Shown: one piece after another, positions 32,280-42,240 of the stretch
Layout: every line of letters starts with the position of its first letter
How positions within the stretch are numbered: the first letter of the stretch is position 1
Source of the DNA: Amycolatopsis thermoflava N1165
GTDB lineage: Bacteria > Actinomycetota > Actinomycetes > Mycobacteriales > Pseudonocardiaceae
Direction: 5' to 3'
Assembly: GCF_000473265.1 (NCBI RefSeq)
Contig: NZ_KI421511.1
Location: 7,971,314-8,035,313 of the forward strand
DNA length: 64,000 nucleotides
Position numbers and translations under genes: made by a program
Notes under the pieces: model-generated
What the model saw: the letters and a program-made list of their open reading frames with translations, nothing else
Databases searched by the model: none
What the model was told of the DNA's origin: nothing

Positions 32280-33704
32280 GTGGACATCCAGATCGAGCTG
32301 GGGGCCGGCCGGGGCCGGCGGGATGCCATCTACCGCCAGATCCGCGAAGCGATCCTCGACGGCCGCCTGCGCGACGGGGACGCCCTGCCGCCCACCCGTG
32401 AGCTGGCGCAACGGCTCGCGGTGTCGCGCAACACGGTCAGCGTCGCGTACGACCGGCTGGTCGCCGAGGGGTTCCTGGAATCGCGGGTCGGCGCGGGCAC
32501 GTTCGTCGGCGCGGGCGCCCGGCGGGACGGCCGGCCACCGGACAGTGGGCCGGCTTCGCTCACCGCGGTCCCGGTGTGGGACGACGTGCCCCGCCCGCCG
32601 GACCGGTTCCGCGAGCAGCCGTCGTTCGACTTCCGCTCCGGCGCCCCGGACGTCTCGCTGTTCCCGTTCGACACCTGGCGCCGCCTGGTCACGCAGCAGC
32701 TGCGGCGGTCGCGGCACGACCTGCTCACCTACGGCGATCCGCAGGGGCACCCCGGTCTGCGGGAGGCGATCGCGCGGCACATCGGCGTGTCGCGGGCGGT
32801 CCGGGTCACGGCGGACGACGTGCTGGTCACCAACGGATCGCAGCAGGCGGTGGATCTCGCCGCCCGGGTGCTGGTCGAGCCGGGAGCCCGGGTCGCCGTC
32901 GAGGATCCCGGTTACCCGCCGCCGCGTCAGCTGTTCGCGACGCTGGGTGCGCGCCCGGTCGGGGTGCCGGTGGACGACGAGGGCATCGTCGTCGACGCCA
33001 TCCCCGATGACTGCCGCCTGGTGTACGTGACGCCGTCGCACCAGTTCCCGCTCGGGGTGTCGATGTCGATGGCGCGGCGGGTGGCCCTGATCGACTGGGC
33101 CCGGCGGCACGACGCGGCGATACTGGAGGACGACTACGACACCGAGTTCCGCTACACGGGACGGCCGCTGGAACCGTTGCGCAGCTTGGATTCCGGCGGA
33201 CGGGTGCTCTACATCGGATCGTTTTCTAAGGTTCTGCTGCCCGGGCTGCGCCTCGGGTTCCTCGTCGCGCCGCCGGGGTTGCGGCCGGCGCTGGCGAAGG
33301 CGAAGTACCTCACCGACTGGCACTCGGCGAGCCTCACGCAGGCGGCGCTGGCGGAGTTCATGGACAGCGGCGAGTTCGCGCGGCACATCCGCCGCACGCG
33401 CCGCGAGTACGCCGCCCGGCGCGAGGTGGTGTGCCGGGTCGTCGCGCGCGAGTTCCCGGAGCTGCGGTTGATCCCGTCGTCGGCCGGACTCCATGTGAGT
33501 GCGTTCAGCGCGACGCCGGTACGTCCGATGGTGCGAGCCGCGCGACGGGCGGGGGTGCGGATCTACACGCTCGGTGACTTCACGGGCGTGCGGGATGCCC
33601 TGGACGGACTCGTTTTCGGCTTCGGCGCGATCCCCCGTGACCGCATCGAGCCGGGGCTGCGGGAGTTGCGGGCTTTCGCGGACAGCGACCGGGCTCTAAC
33701 CTGA
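32280..33704 (+). CDS. MocR-type (GntR/aminotransferase) regulator
   Basis: 474 residues from GTG 32280. The N-terminal GntR winged helix is IYRQIREAILDGRLRDGDALPPTRELAQRLAVSRNTVSVAYDRLVAEGFL. A linker follows, then a class-I aminotransferase-like domain from residue ~115. PLP-fold marks are NGSQQAVDLAARVL, EDPGYPP, EDDYDTEFRY and the PLP-lysine segment IGSFSKVLLPGLRLGFL. Such proteins (PdxR, GabR, TauR) use PLP as sensor. No dedicated target gene is adjacent apart from the divergent TIGR03086 gene. No Shine-Dalgarno sequence is seen, so the mRNA may be short-leadered. Confidence 0.92.
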   Translation: MDIQIELGAGRGRRDAIYRQIREAILDGRLRDGDALPPTRELAQRLAVSRNTVSVAYDRLVAEGFLESRVGAGTFVGAGARRDGRPPDSGPASLTAVPVWDDVPRPPDRFREQPSFDFRSGAPDVSLFPFDTWRRLVTQQLRRSRHDLLTYGDPQGHPGLREAIARHIGVSRAVRVTADDVLVTNGSQQAVDLAARVLVEPGARVAVEDPGYPPPRQLFATLGARPVGVPVDDEGIVVDAIPDDCRLVYVTPSHQFPLGVSMSMARRVALIDWARRHDAAILEDDYDTEFRYTGRPLEPLRSLDSGGRVLYIGSFSKVLLPGLRLGFLVAPPGLRPALAKAKYLTDWHSASLTQAALAEFMDSGEFARHIRRTRREYAARREVVCRVVAREFPELRLIPSSAGLHVSAFSATPVRPMVRAARRAGVRIYTLGDFTGVRDALDGLVFGFGAIPRDRIEPGLRELRAFADSDRALT

Positions 33705-33739
33705 TGTGAGCCGGGTCACGAGCAGCTTGGAGGCTGTCG

Positions 33740-34168
33740 ATGCGGATCGCCGACTTACTGCGGAGCAAGGGGAACTGGGTGGCCACGGTGCGGCCCGAGT
33801 CGTCCATCACCGATCTGCTCGCCGGGCTGGCGGAGCACAACGTGGGCGCGATGGTCGTGGCCGGGGAGGACGGCATCGCGGGCATCGTGTCGGAGCGGGA
33901 CGTGGTGCGGAAGCTCAACGACCACGGGCCGGCCCTGCTGAAGCGGCCGGTGTCGGAGATCATGACGACGGTGGTGGCGACGTGCACCCCGCGTGATTCG
34001 GTGGACGACCTGAGCGTGCTGATGACCCAGCGCCGGGTGCGGCACGTGCCGGTCGTGGAGGGCGGGCGCCTGGTCGGGATCGTCAGCATCGGCGACGTGG
34101 TGAAGAGCCGGATGGAGGAACTGGAGGCGACGCAGCAGCAACTGGCCGCCTACATCGCGCAGGGCTGA
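33740..34168 (+). CDS. CBS-domain pair protein
   Basis: 142 residues from ATG 33740, with GGAGG upstream. Two CBS domains: residues ~8-62 (VRPESSITDLLAGLAEHNVGAMVVAG...IVSERDVVRKL) and ~75-125 (TCTPRDSVDDLSVLMTQRRVRHVPVVEGGRLVGIVSIGDVVKSR). A short helix ends the protein (QQQLAAYIAQG). CBS pairs bind adenosine nucleotides; stand-alone ones such as mycobacterial Hrp1 have no known enzymatic role. Codon 6 is TTA, very rare at this G+C content, so translation may depend on the cognate rare tRNA. Confidence 0.9.
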   Translation: MRIADLLRSKGNWVATVRPESSITDLLAGLAEHNVGAMVVAGEDGIAGIVSERDVVRKLNDHGPALLKRPVSEIMTTVVATCTPRDSVDDLSVLMTQRRVRHVPVVEGGRLVGIVSIGDVVKSRMEELEATQQQLAAYIAQG

Positions 34169-34200
34169 GCCGGCCGGACCGCCTCTCTCGCCGTCGCGGT

Positions 34201-35259
34201 TCACCCGGCTGAAGGCTGGGCCCACCCTTCCAGCACCCGGTCCAGATCCGCCCGGATCCGCTCCCGGGCATCGGCGCGCGGCACGCCGTCCATGAGCAGC
34301 CGGTCGTAGGCGGTGTCGAGGTGCCGTACCGAGGCGATCACCGCGAGCCGCACGGCTTCCTCGTCGAGCGCCCGCCCGGCCGCGGACCGCCCGACGCGCC
34401 CGCTGCCCCTGGTCCCCGCGTGTTCGGCGATCAACCGAGCCCGCTCGGCCGGGCAGCCCGGGTACAGCCGCCGGACGACCTCCGCGAACGCGGCCTGGAA
34501 CTCGAGGTCCTGCGCGGCCCGGCGGTGCGCGTCCCGTTCCCGGCGCCGGGCGCGGACGTCCTCGTCGGCGAGGCACTGCTGTTCGGCGCGTTCGAGCGCG
34601 GCTTCCTCGACCAGGATCCCTTGCCGCTCATGGCGTTTGCGCCGCCGGTTGAACCGCAGGACCAGCACGGCGAGGGTGCTCTCCAGCTTCGCGCGGCGGG
34701 ACAGCGCGGCGTTGCCGGCGGGCAGGAAGACCAGGTGGTCGAAGTCGGCGCAGGCGAGGCACAGGTGGCCGTCACCCTCGGGCAGGTGCAGGTCCCCGGT
34801 CGCGCCACGGGTCGCGCACCCGGCGCAGGTCCAGTCGTTGCCGGCGATGGTCACGGCGAGGTCCGGCGCCTTGTTCTGCCGCTCGGTGAGACGTGCGCGT
34901 TGCTTGTCCGTCAGTCCTGGGGCCAGCCAATGGGTGCGGCACAGCTGATCGAGCGCGTCGTCCTCGGTGAACCGCAGGTCGCGGCGATCCCGGGTGCCCG
35001 CGACGTAAGCGCTGTCGGACGGGCTCAGCCCGTTCGCGCGCGCCCAGTTGCCCAGGCACTCCAGGGCTTCGGCAATGCGCGCGGTGCCGACGGGCAGTTC
35101 TTTGGCGAGGGGGCTGAACCGCCCGCGGCGCCATTCTTCGACGCGGGAGGGATGCACCCAGCCGAGTGCGGTGAACACCTCGACGGGGGCGACGTACTTG
35201 CGCTGGGCGAGCGCGGCGCCCGCCACGGAGGCGACTCGGTTGTGCAGTTTGGCGGCCAT
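34201..35259 (-). CDS. DUF2293-domain protein with zinc-finger-like Cys cluster
   Basis: 352 residues from ATG 35259. A helical N-terminal half (KYVAPVEVFTALGWVHPSRVEEWRRGRF) is followed by a CAGC...CLAC cluster (residues ~145-170), which looks like a small zinc ribbon. Then come a basic coiled region (RRRKRHERQGILVEEAALERAEQQ) and the DUF2293 domain (RLYPGCPAERARLIAEHAGTRGSGRVGRSAAGRALDEEAVRLAVIASVRH). Basic stretches suggest nucleic-acid contact, but the function is unknown. It is 32 bp from the convergent CBS gene. Confidence 0.8.
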   Translation of the reverse strand: MAAKLHNRVASVAGAALAQRKYVAPVEVFTALGWVHPSRVEEWRRGRFSPLAKELPVGTARIAEALECLGNWARANGLSPSDSAYVAGTRDRRDLRFTEDDALDQLCRTHWLAPGLTDKQRARLTERQNKAPDLAVTIAGNDWTCAGCATRGATGDLHLPEGDGHLCLACADFDHLVFLPAGNAALSRRAKLESTLAVLVLRFNRRRKRHERQGILVEEAALERAEQQCLADEDVRARRRERDAHRRAAQDLEFQAAFAEVVRRLYPGCPAERARLIAEHAGTRGSGRVGRSAAGRALDEEAVRLAVIASVRHLDTAYDRLLMDGVPRADARERIRADLDRVLEGWAQPSAG

Positions 35260-35313
35260 CGGCCCGGAAGTCTAACCGCGGTCCCTGCTTCCACCAGGAG
35301 CCGCGGTAGCAGG

Positions 35314-36261
35314 TCAGGGCAATTCGCTCACGGTCGGCCGCAACGCGCTGATCCCGGCCGTCAGCGCGGCACGTCCCCTGCCGAAGCTCGTCCCCAGCGG
35401 CAGCTCGGTCAGCAGGACGGCGACGTAGCGGTAGTCCTGCCCCACGAGCCCGGTCGTGTTCAGCACGACGGCCCGGTTGATCTCCATCCAGCCCTGCTTC
35501 ACCGCGCGCGGCAGCCCAGGCAGGCCGTCGGGGATGCCGAAGTACTGCGGAAACCCGTCCGCGGCCGGGGTCCGGATCGCCGCCAGCCCGTCGAGGATCG
35601 GCTGCCGAGCCTCGGGTGGCACCTCGGTGGCCAGGTAGCGGTAGATGGCCACCAGGTCGTTCGGGGTCGTCCTGGTCATCTCCCACTGGTCGGAAATCCG
35701 CGGCGGATGCGTGTTCTGCAGGTTCATCAGATCAGCCATCCGCGTGATGATCGATCCGCGCCCGCCCGAGTTCCAGAGCGAGTCGGCGTCGCCGTCGTGG
35801 CTGAGCGACAGCACTTCGACGATGCGCTCGCGCTGTCCCTCGCTGGGGGCGCGCCACCCGCCGGTGTGCAGCACGTCGATCGCCATCAGGAGCTTGACCA
35901 CCGACGCCGCGTAGAACTGCCGGTCCCCGTTCGCGGAGGCCAGCAGTTCACCGGTGGCCGTGTCGTACAGGGCGAGGCCGACGGTGGTCCCGGACACCTC
36001 GTGGGTGACCGCACCGGTCGCGGCGGCGGCGAGCCGCGTGCGCTCGTCGGCGGTCAGCGTCGAGTGCGTGGTGCTGACCGGTGTGCTCGACGACGCCGTG
36101 CCGGACGGTGGCAGGGTGCTGGGCGGCGGCAGGGTGCTGGGCGCCGCGACAGGCACCGAACCGGTGTCCGCCTCGCCGATCGTCAGCGAGGTGACGACCA
36201 CGGCTGTGGCGACTCCCGCGCCCACCCCGGCGAGCACGACGCGCCATTTCATGCCCCGCAT
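35314..36261 (-). CDS. Exported class A beta-lactamase-fold serine hydrolase
   Basis: 315 residues. ATG 36261 is chosen because AGGTGG lies 5 bases upstream; ATG 36252 is also possible. A membrane or signal segment (VVLAGVGAGVATAVVVTSLTI) and a Ser/Thr/Pro-rich linker with a repeated STLPP unit precede the domain from residue ~70. The SxxK motif is ASVVKLL in FYAASVVKLLMAID. A classical KTG was not found. A penicillin-degrading role is doubtful; it may be a penicillin-binding or cell-wall-related enzyme. It is probably anchored outside the membrane. It is divergent from the DUF4192 gene. Confidence 0.82.
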   Translation of the reverse strand: MRGMKWRVVLAGVGAGVATAVVVTSLTIGEADTGSVPVAAPSTLPPPSTLPPSGTASSSTPVSTTHSTLTADERTRLAAAATGAVTHEVSGTTVGLALYDTATGELLASANGDRQFYAASVVKLLMAIDVLHTGGWRAPSEGQRERIVEVLSLSHDGDADSLWNSGGRGSIITRMADLMNLQNTHPPRISDQWEMTRTTPNDLVAIYRYLATEVPPEARQPILDGLAAIRTPAADGFPQYFGIPDGLPGLPRAVKQGWMEINRAVVLNTTGLVGQDYRYVAVLLTELPLGTSFGRGRAALTAGISALRPTVSELP

Positions 36262-36515
36262 AACGTCCACCTAATCGGATTCGTGCCCCGCGAAGGTAAC
36301 CGTACGGTAAAACCGCGCGATCTCATGTCGATCTTCGTCAGGTCGGGTGGAATCTACTGTGGACCGAACGGAGCAGGGCGGGCACCCTACCGCACACCCC
36401 TGACAGGAACGCGTCAGCGGCCCGCGCGGGCGGGAAGTTGTCCACATCGTCCTGAACCATCCACAGAATCCCGTTCTGTTTCGGGAAGACCGGTTTTTTG
36501 CCCCATAGTGGATTC

Positions 36516-37838
36516 ATGACTTCCACGACCACCAACACCGGCACGGACGGCCGGATCACCGTCCGCATCTCCGACCCGGGCGAGCTGATCGCGGCGGTGC
36601 CGCATCTCCTGACGTACCGGCCCGGCCCGTCCGTCGTCCTGCTCAACCACGGCGGCCGGGAAAGCCCGATCACGCCCGTGATCCGCGCGGATCTGCCCGA
36701 CTCGACGTGCGAGCCGGATGCGGCCCGTGACCTCGTGCGAGCCGTGCTCCGACATCCCGGCGCCGGGGTGACGGTCGTGATCATCGGCCGCCGCCCCGGC
36801 CACCGGGCGCCGCCGGGCCGGATACCGCACCACGGCCTGGCCCACCGGTTGATGTCCGCCTTCGGGGACGCCGGACGGCCGGTCGACCACGCACTGTGGG
36901 TACCGGAGATCCGCGGCGGAGCGCGGTGGCGGTGCTACCACGAGGTGTGCTTGCGGGGCGTGCTGCCGGACGACCGGGAAACCGTGCTGGCCGCGACGAT
37001 GGCGACGACGGGCCAGGTGACCTACGGCAGCCGCGGGGAAGTGGCACGACTGCTCGACCCGGACGACCCAGCCGCCATCACCCGGCGACAACACATGCTG
37101 GACGCAGCGATCGACAATTGGCCGACGAGACCGGACTTTGCCGCTACGGACAGCCCTGACGCGCCCCAACAGGCCACGGGGGGCAGTGCCGCACGGGACT
37201 GGTTCGGCGCGACAGAGGTTGCTGATCGGACTGCCGCGGGTGGTGCCGCGCCGGGGGGTTTCGGTGAGGTGGCGTCCGGTGGGCTGGCGGCGGCGGGCAG
37301 TTCCGAGGAGGCGAAGCGTGCCGCGGCGGGCAGTTCCGCAGTGGACTCGCACGTCGAGGCGGAGCGGGCAGCTGAGGACCGGGCCGCACCGGACTGGTTC
37401 GGCGAGGCGCAGTCGGCCGAGCACCTCGCCGTCGTCCGCGCCGCCCTAGCGCGGGCTGTCGCGGGCGACTTCGACCTGAGCGACGAGGACGTGGTGTCCC
37501 TGGCAATGGCCCTGTCGGACCTCACGGTGCGCGACCGTTGCCTCACGACGGCCGACCCGCCCGGTGAACCCCCGGCCACCGCCGCCGAACGGCTGTGGCT
37601 CGAACTCGTGCGCCGCACCCCGATGCCGGAACGCGCCGAGCCGGCCGTGCTGCTCGGCTACTCGGCCTACCGCCGCGGCGACGGCGTCCTGGCCGCCCTG
37701 GCGTTCGACAACGCACTGGCCGCCCACCCCGGCCACCGCCTCGCGGAGCTCCTCCGGATCTGCCTCAGCCACCAACTCCCACCCGAAACGCTGCGCCGCC
37801 TGAGCGACTGCCAGGAAGGAGGCCTCATGCTCACATGA
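36516..37838 (+). CDS. DUF4192-family protein with an Ala/Gly-rich insert
   Basis: 440 residues from ATG 36516. The DUF4192 start is TVRISDPGELIAAVPHLLTYRPGPSVVLLNHGG, followed by VPEIRGGARWRCYHEVC and RQHMLDAAIDNW. Between residues ~205 and 300 is a low-complexity insert rich in Ala, Gly, Ser and Glu. It has degenerate repeats (RDWFGATEVADR, PDWFGEAQSAEH; AAGSSEEAKRAAAGSS). The rest of the domain then resumes with VVRAALARAVAGDFDLSDEDVV. The C-terminus has helical repeat character (ERAEPAVLLGYSAYRRGDGVLAALAFDNALAAHPGH). The function is unknown. Upstream 254 bp is shared with the beta-lactamase-fold gene. Confidence 0.87.
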   Translation: MTSTTTNTGTDGRITVRISDPGELIAAVPHLLTYRPGPSVVLLNHGGRESPITPVIRADLPDSTCEPDAARDLVRAVLRHPGAGVTVVIIGRRPGHRAPPGRIPHHGLAHRLMSAFGDAGRPVDHALWVPEIRGGARWRCYHEVCLRGVLPDDRETVLAATMATTGQVTYGSRGEVARLLDPDDPAAITRRQHMLDAAIDNWPTRPDFAATDSPDAPQQATGGSAARDWFGATEVADRTAAGGAAPGGFGEVASGGLAAAGSSEEAKRAAAGSSAVDSHVEAERAAEDRAAPDWFGEAQSAEHLAVVRAALARAVAGDFDLSDEDVVSLAMALSDLTVRDRCLTTADPPGEPPATAAERLWLELVRRTPMPERAEPAVLLGYSAYRRGDGVLAALAFDNALAAHPGHRLAELLRICLSHQLPPETLRRLSDCQEGGLMLT

Positions 37839-37989
37839 CGCAGCCGCGAGCGCCATGGGGAGGTCGGCTACAGGCAGGACCAGCTGTGGAGGCCGGTCAA
37901 GGCACATCAGTGGCGGAGCAGACTCCCGACTGGCATCAGCCGCACAGGCCAGGCCGTTCGGGCGGCGCCGACCTCAGCCACCGAGTGGA

Positions 37990-38979
37990 TCAGCCGCCGA
38001 GTGCCTTGCGCTCCTGCGTGAAGCGCCAGGCGTCGCGGACGATGCCTTCCAGGTCGGCGCGCTCGGGCTTCCAGCCGAGCTCCTCGCGGGCCCGGTCGCT
38101 GGCGGCCACCAGGATCGCGGGGTCCCCGGTGCGGCGCGGCGCAACCTCGGCCGGGATCGGGTGCCCGGTCACGGCCCGGCACGCCTCGATGACCTGGCGC
38201 ACGGAGAACCCGGTGCCGTTGCCCAGGTTGTAGATGCGGTGTTCACCGGCCCGCGCGTGCGTCAGCGCGAGCAGGTGGGCGTCGGCGAGGTCGGCGACGT
38301 GGATGTAGTCGCGAACGGCCGTGCCGTCGTCGGTGGGGTAGTCCTCGCCGAAGATGCCGATGTGCGGGCGGTCCCCGGTGGCAACCTGCAGCACCAGCGG
38401 GATCAGGTGGGTCTCCGTGGTGTGCCGCTCCCCGAAGCGACCGTACGCGCCGGCGACGTTGAAGTACCGCAGGCTCACGGCAGCCAGTCCGTGCGCCCGC
38501 GCGTAGCTGGTGATCGCGTGGTCGATGGCGAGCTTCGACGCACCGTAGGTGTTGGTCGGCATCGTGGGCGCGGTCTCCGGGATCGGGCTGCGCTCCGGCT
38601 CACCGTAGGTGGCCGCCGTGGAGGAGAAGACCAGGCGCGGCGTGCCGTGCGCACGCATCGCGTCCAGCAAACGGATGGAGGTGATCACGTTCCCGTGCCA
38701 GTACTTGGCCGGGTCCTGCATCGACTCGCCGACGAGGGACTTCGCCGCGAAGTGCAGCACGCCGTCGAAACCCTCGCCGAGCAGGGACGCCGTCGCGTCG
38801 GCGGCGTCGCCCTCGACGAAGCGCGCGCCGTCGGGGACGGCGTCCGCGTGGCCGGTGGACAGGTCGTCCACGACGACGACCTCGTGCCCGGCCTCCAGCA
38901 GGCGGGCCGTGCAGACGCTGCCGACGTAACCGGCACCGCCCGTGACGATCAGCTTGAGGCGCGAGGAGTCGGAAGCCAT
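37990..38979 (-). CDS. galE: UDP-glucose 4-epimerase GalE
   Basis: 329 residues from ATG 38979 (MASDSSRLKLIVTGGAGYVGSVCTARLLEAG). The NAD motif TGGAGYVGS, the FAAKSLVGESMQDPAKYWHGNV segment, the SSTAATYGEP region and the catalytic Y-x3-K (TYGASKLAID) are all present. It interconverts UDP-glucose and UDP-galactose for the Leloir pathway and cell-wall galactan. It lies 94 bp after galK and downstream of ideR. A dtxR-galE pairing is known in corynebacteria, so the linkage here looks ancestral. No galT is in the window. Confidence 0.95.
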   Translation of the reverse strand: MASDSSRLKLIVTGGAGYVGSVCTARLLEAGHEVVVVDDLSTGHADAVPDGARFVEGDAADATASLLGEGFDGVLHFAAKSLVGESMQDPAKYWHGNVITSIRLLDAMRAHGTPRLVFSSTAATYGEPERSPIPETAPTMPTNTYGASKLAIDHAITSYARAHGLAAVSLRYFNVAGAYGRFGERHTTETHLIPLVLQVATGDRPHIGIFGEDYPTDDGTAVRDYIHVADLADAHLLALTHARAGEHRIYNLGNGTGFSVRQVIEACRAVTGHPIPAEVAPRRTGDPAILVAASDRAREELGWKPERADLEGIVRDAWRFTQERKALGG

Positions 38980-39038
38980 GGTCTCGTCGGAAGCCTTTCT
39001 CGAGAACGAAAAGGAGGTGTCGCCAGTGTGGACCAGCA

Positions 39039-39059
39039 ACCTGTGAGCCACGCACAGGT
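39039..39059 (-). other. Short hairpin between galK and galE
   Basis: ACCTGTG-N7-CACAGGT in the 94-bp intergenic gap (arms 39039-39045 and 39053-39059). There is no T-run. It may tune galE expression relative to galK. Confidence 0.4.
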
Positions 39060-39073
39060 CCGGCCCCGCCGAA

Positions 39074-40242
<1,169 letters not shown>

Positions 40243-40246
<4 letters not shown>

Positions 40247-40938
40247 TTGGCCTGCGCCAGAACCGCGTGCAGCACCGACATGGGCACCTGGACCGCGCCC
40301 AGCTCACCGGTCAGCTCCGCGGTGCCGCCGCCGTCCGCGCGGCGCACCGACACGACGCTGCCGGGGGCGACTCCCGCCTTCTTCAGGTCCACCATCAGCT
40401 TCTCGTCGAGCTGGATGTGCTCGGCCAGGCGCCGGATCTCCGCCTTGCCGCCGCCGGACCGCGCGAAGTCGTCCAGACGCACCAGGTCGGCCTCGGCGGG
40501 CGGCGCGGGCAGCCCGCCCTCGCCGAGCTTGTCCAGACCAGGGATCGGGTTGCCGTAGGGCGAGGTGGTCGGGTGGTCGAGCAGCCGGACCAGCTTGCGC
40601 TCCACCGCCTCGCTCATCACGTGCTCCCAGTGGCAGGCCTCGGTGTGCACGTGCTCCCACTCCAGCCCGATCACGTCGAGCAGCAGCCGCTCCGCGAGGC
40701 GGTGCTTGCGCATGACGGCGATGGCCAGCTCCCGGCCGTGGTCGGTGAGTTGCAGGTGGCGGTCGTCGGCGACGCGCACCAGTCCGTCGCGTTCCATGCG
40801 GGCCACCGTCTGACTGACTGTCGGACCGCTCTGCTGCAGCCGCTCGGCGATGCGGGCGCGCAGCGGTACGACACCTTCCTCTTCGAGCTCGAAGATGGTC
40901 TTCAAGTACATCTCTGTGGTGTCGATGAGATCGTTCAC
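40243..40938 (-). CDS. ideR: Iron-dependent repressor IdeR/DtxR
   Basis: 231 residues from GTG 40938, with GGGGA six to ten bases upstream. The sequence VNDLIDTTEMYLKTIFELEEEGVVPLRARIAERLQQSGPTVSQTVARMERDGL is close to mycobacterial IdeR. Metal ligands are in place: Met10, the His in MRKHRLAE, and Cys/Glu/His in EACHWEHVMSEAVE. A dimerisation domain and a C-terminal SH3-like domain (~residues 145-230) complete it. It controls iron uptake and storage genes when Fe2+-bound. It is the first gene of ideR-galK-galE. A palindrome lies in its divergent promoter region. Confidence 0.95.
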
Positions 40939-40985
40939 GATGTCCCCTTCGTCCGCGACAATCCATGGTAGTCGTTCCGGGCGAC

Positions 40986-41002
40986 GGTCACCCCAGGTGA
41001 CC
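40986..41002. promoter_or_regulatory. Palindrome in the ideR/acuC divergent promoter
   Basis: GGTCACC-CCA-GGTGACC, a perfect 17-bp inverted repeat, is centred 56 bp from the ideR start and 49 bp from the acuC start. It does not resemble the IdeR box (TTAGGTTAG-type). The regulator that binds it is unknown. Confidence 0.55.
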
Positions 41003-41042
41003 GGGAGGATAATCCCGCTCCTCACGGCTACCATCGGACGTC

Positions 41043-42212
41043 ATGCAGCCCGCCGTCGTCTGGGATCCCGCCCTCCTCGGTTACGACCTCGGCGGTGAGC
41101 ACCCGTTCAACCCGGTCCGGCTCGACCTCACCGTGCGGCTCGCCACTGAGCTGGGGGTCCTCGACGGCGTGGAACTGCTCGTGCCCGAGCCCGCCACCGA
41201 TACCGAGTTGTACCGCATCCACGCTGAGGAGTACCTGGCGGCGGTCAAGCTCGCGCCGACCGCGGGCTGGGACGTCGGCCACGGCCTCGGCACCGCCGAC
41301 AACCCGGTGTTCAGCGACATGCACGACGCCTCCGCCCTGGTGGTCGGCTCGACCCTGCTCGGGGCGCGCAAGATCGCCGACGGCGAGGCGCGGCGCGCGG
41401 TGAACATCGCTGGTGGCCTCCACCACGCCATGCGCGACCACGCCGCCGGGTTCTGCGTCTACAACGACTGCGCGGTGGCCATCTCCTGGCTGCTCGACCA
41501 CGGTTTCGACCGCATCGCCTACGTCGACACCGACGTCCACCACGGCGACGGCGTGCAGGCCGCCTTCTACGGCGACCCCCGCGTGCTCACGGTCTCGCTG
41601 CACCAGCACCCGTTCACGCTGTGGCCGGGCACCGGGTACAGCGCCGAGACCGGGTCCGGCGAGGCCGAGGGCACGTCGGTGAACGTGCCGCTGCCGCCCG
41701 GCACCCGCGACGCCGGCTGGTTGCGCGCCTTCCACGCGGTCGTGCCGTCGCTGCTCGAGGTGTTCCGGCCACAGATCCTGGTCACCCAGTGCGGCGTCGA
41801 CTCCCACGAGGAGGACCCGCTCGCGGACCTCGCGCTCTCGGTCGACGGGCACCGGACCATTTACGCTACTCTCCGTGACCTCGCTGAGCGTCACGCCGAG
41901 GGCCGGTGGCTGGCCGTCGGCGGGGGCGGTTACCAGCTGATCCGGGTCGTGCCGCGCTCGTGGACGCACCTCATGGCGACGGTCCTCGACCGCGACGTGA
42001 AGCCCGAGACGCCGCTGCCGCCCAACTGGGTCAACACCGTCCTGCGGGCCGCGCCGAGCGCTGAGCTGCCGCCGGAGATGACCGACGGCCGGGACACCAC
42101 GTTCCGCTCGTGGGGGGACGGGGCGGACGACCCGGTCGACGTCGCGATCCGGGACACGCGCCGCGCGCTGTTCCCGCTGCACGGCCTGGACCCGGACGAC
42201 CCGAGGGACTGA
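41043..42212 (+). CDS. acuC: AcuC-type class I histone-deacetylase-like protein deacetylase
   Basis: 389-residue zinc amidohydrolase of the class I HDAC family. Signatures are HPFNPVRLDLTVRLATELG, NIAGGLHHAMRDHAAGFCVYNDCAVAI, YVDTDVHHGDGVQAAFYGDPRVLTVSLHQ (zinc Asp and His) and AVGGGGYQLIRVVPRSW. In Bacillus and actinobacteria AcuC removes acetyl groups from metabolic enzymes such as acetyl-CoA synthetase. The next gene, 28 bp downstream on the same strand, encodes the acetyltransferase. Together they form a write/erase pair. Confidence 0.92.
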   Translation: MQPAVVWDPALLGYDLGGEHPFNPVRLDLTVRLATELGVLDGVELLVPEPATDTELYRIHAEEYLAAVKLAPTAGWDVGHGLGTADNPVFSDMHDASALVVGSTLLGARKIADGEARRAVNIAGGLHHAMRDHAAGFCVYNDCAVAISWLLDHGFDRIAYVDTDVHHGDGVQAAFYGDPRVLTVSLHQHPFTLWPGTGYSAETGSGEAEGTSVNVPLPPGTRDAGWLRAFHAVVPSLLEVFRPQILVTQCGVDSHEEDPLADLALSVDGHRTIYATLRDLAERHAEGRWLAVGGGGYQLIRVVPRSWTHLMATVLDRDVKPETPLPPNWVNTVLRAAPSAELPPEMTDGRDTTFRSWGDGADDPVDVAIRDTRRALFPLHGLDPDDPRD

Positions 42213-42240
42213 CCCGACCGATCCGAGGAATCGACGTGAG

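Noticed and set aside
35314..36261. Penicillin-resistance beta-lactamase
   Set aside because: The SxxK motif is present but I could not identify the other active-site motifs, so a resistance call is not supported.
40939..41042. IdeR box in its own promoter
   Set aside because: No TTAGGTTAG-type repeat is present; the palindrome found has a different sequence.
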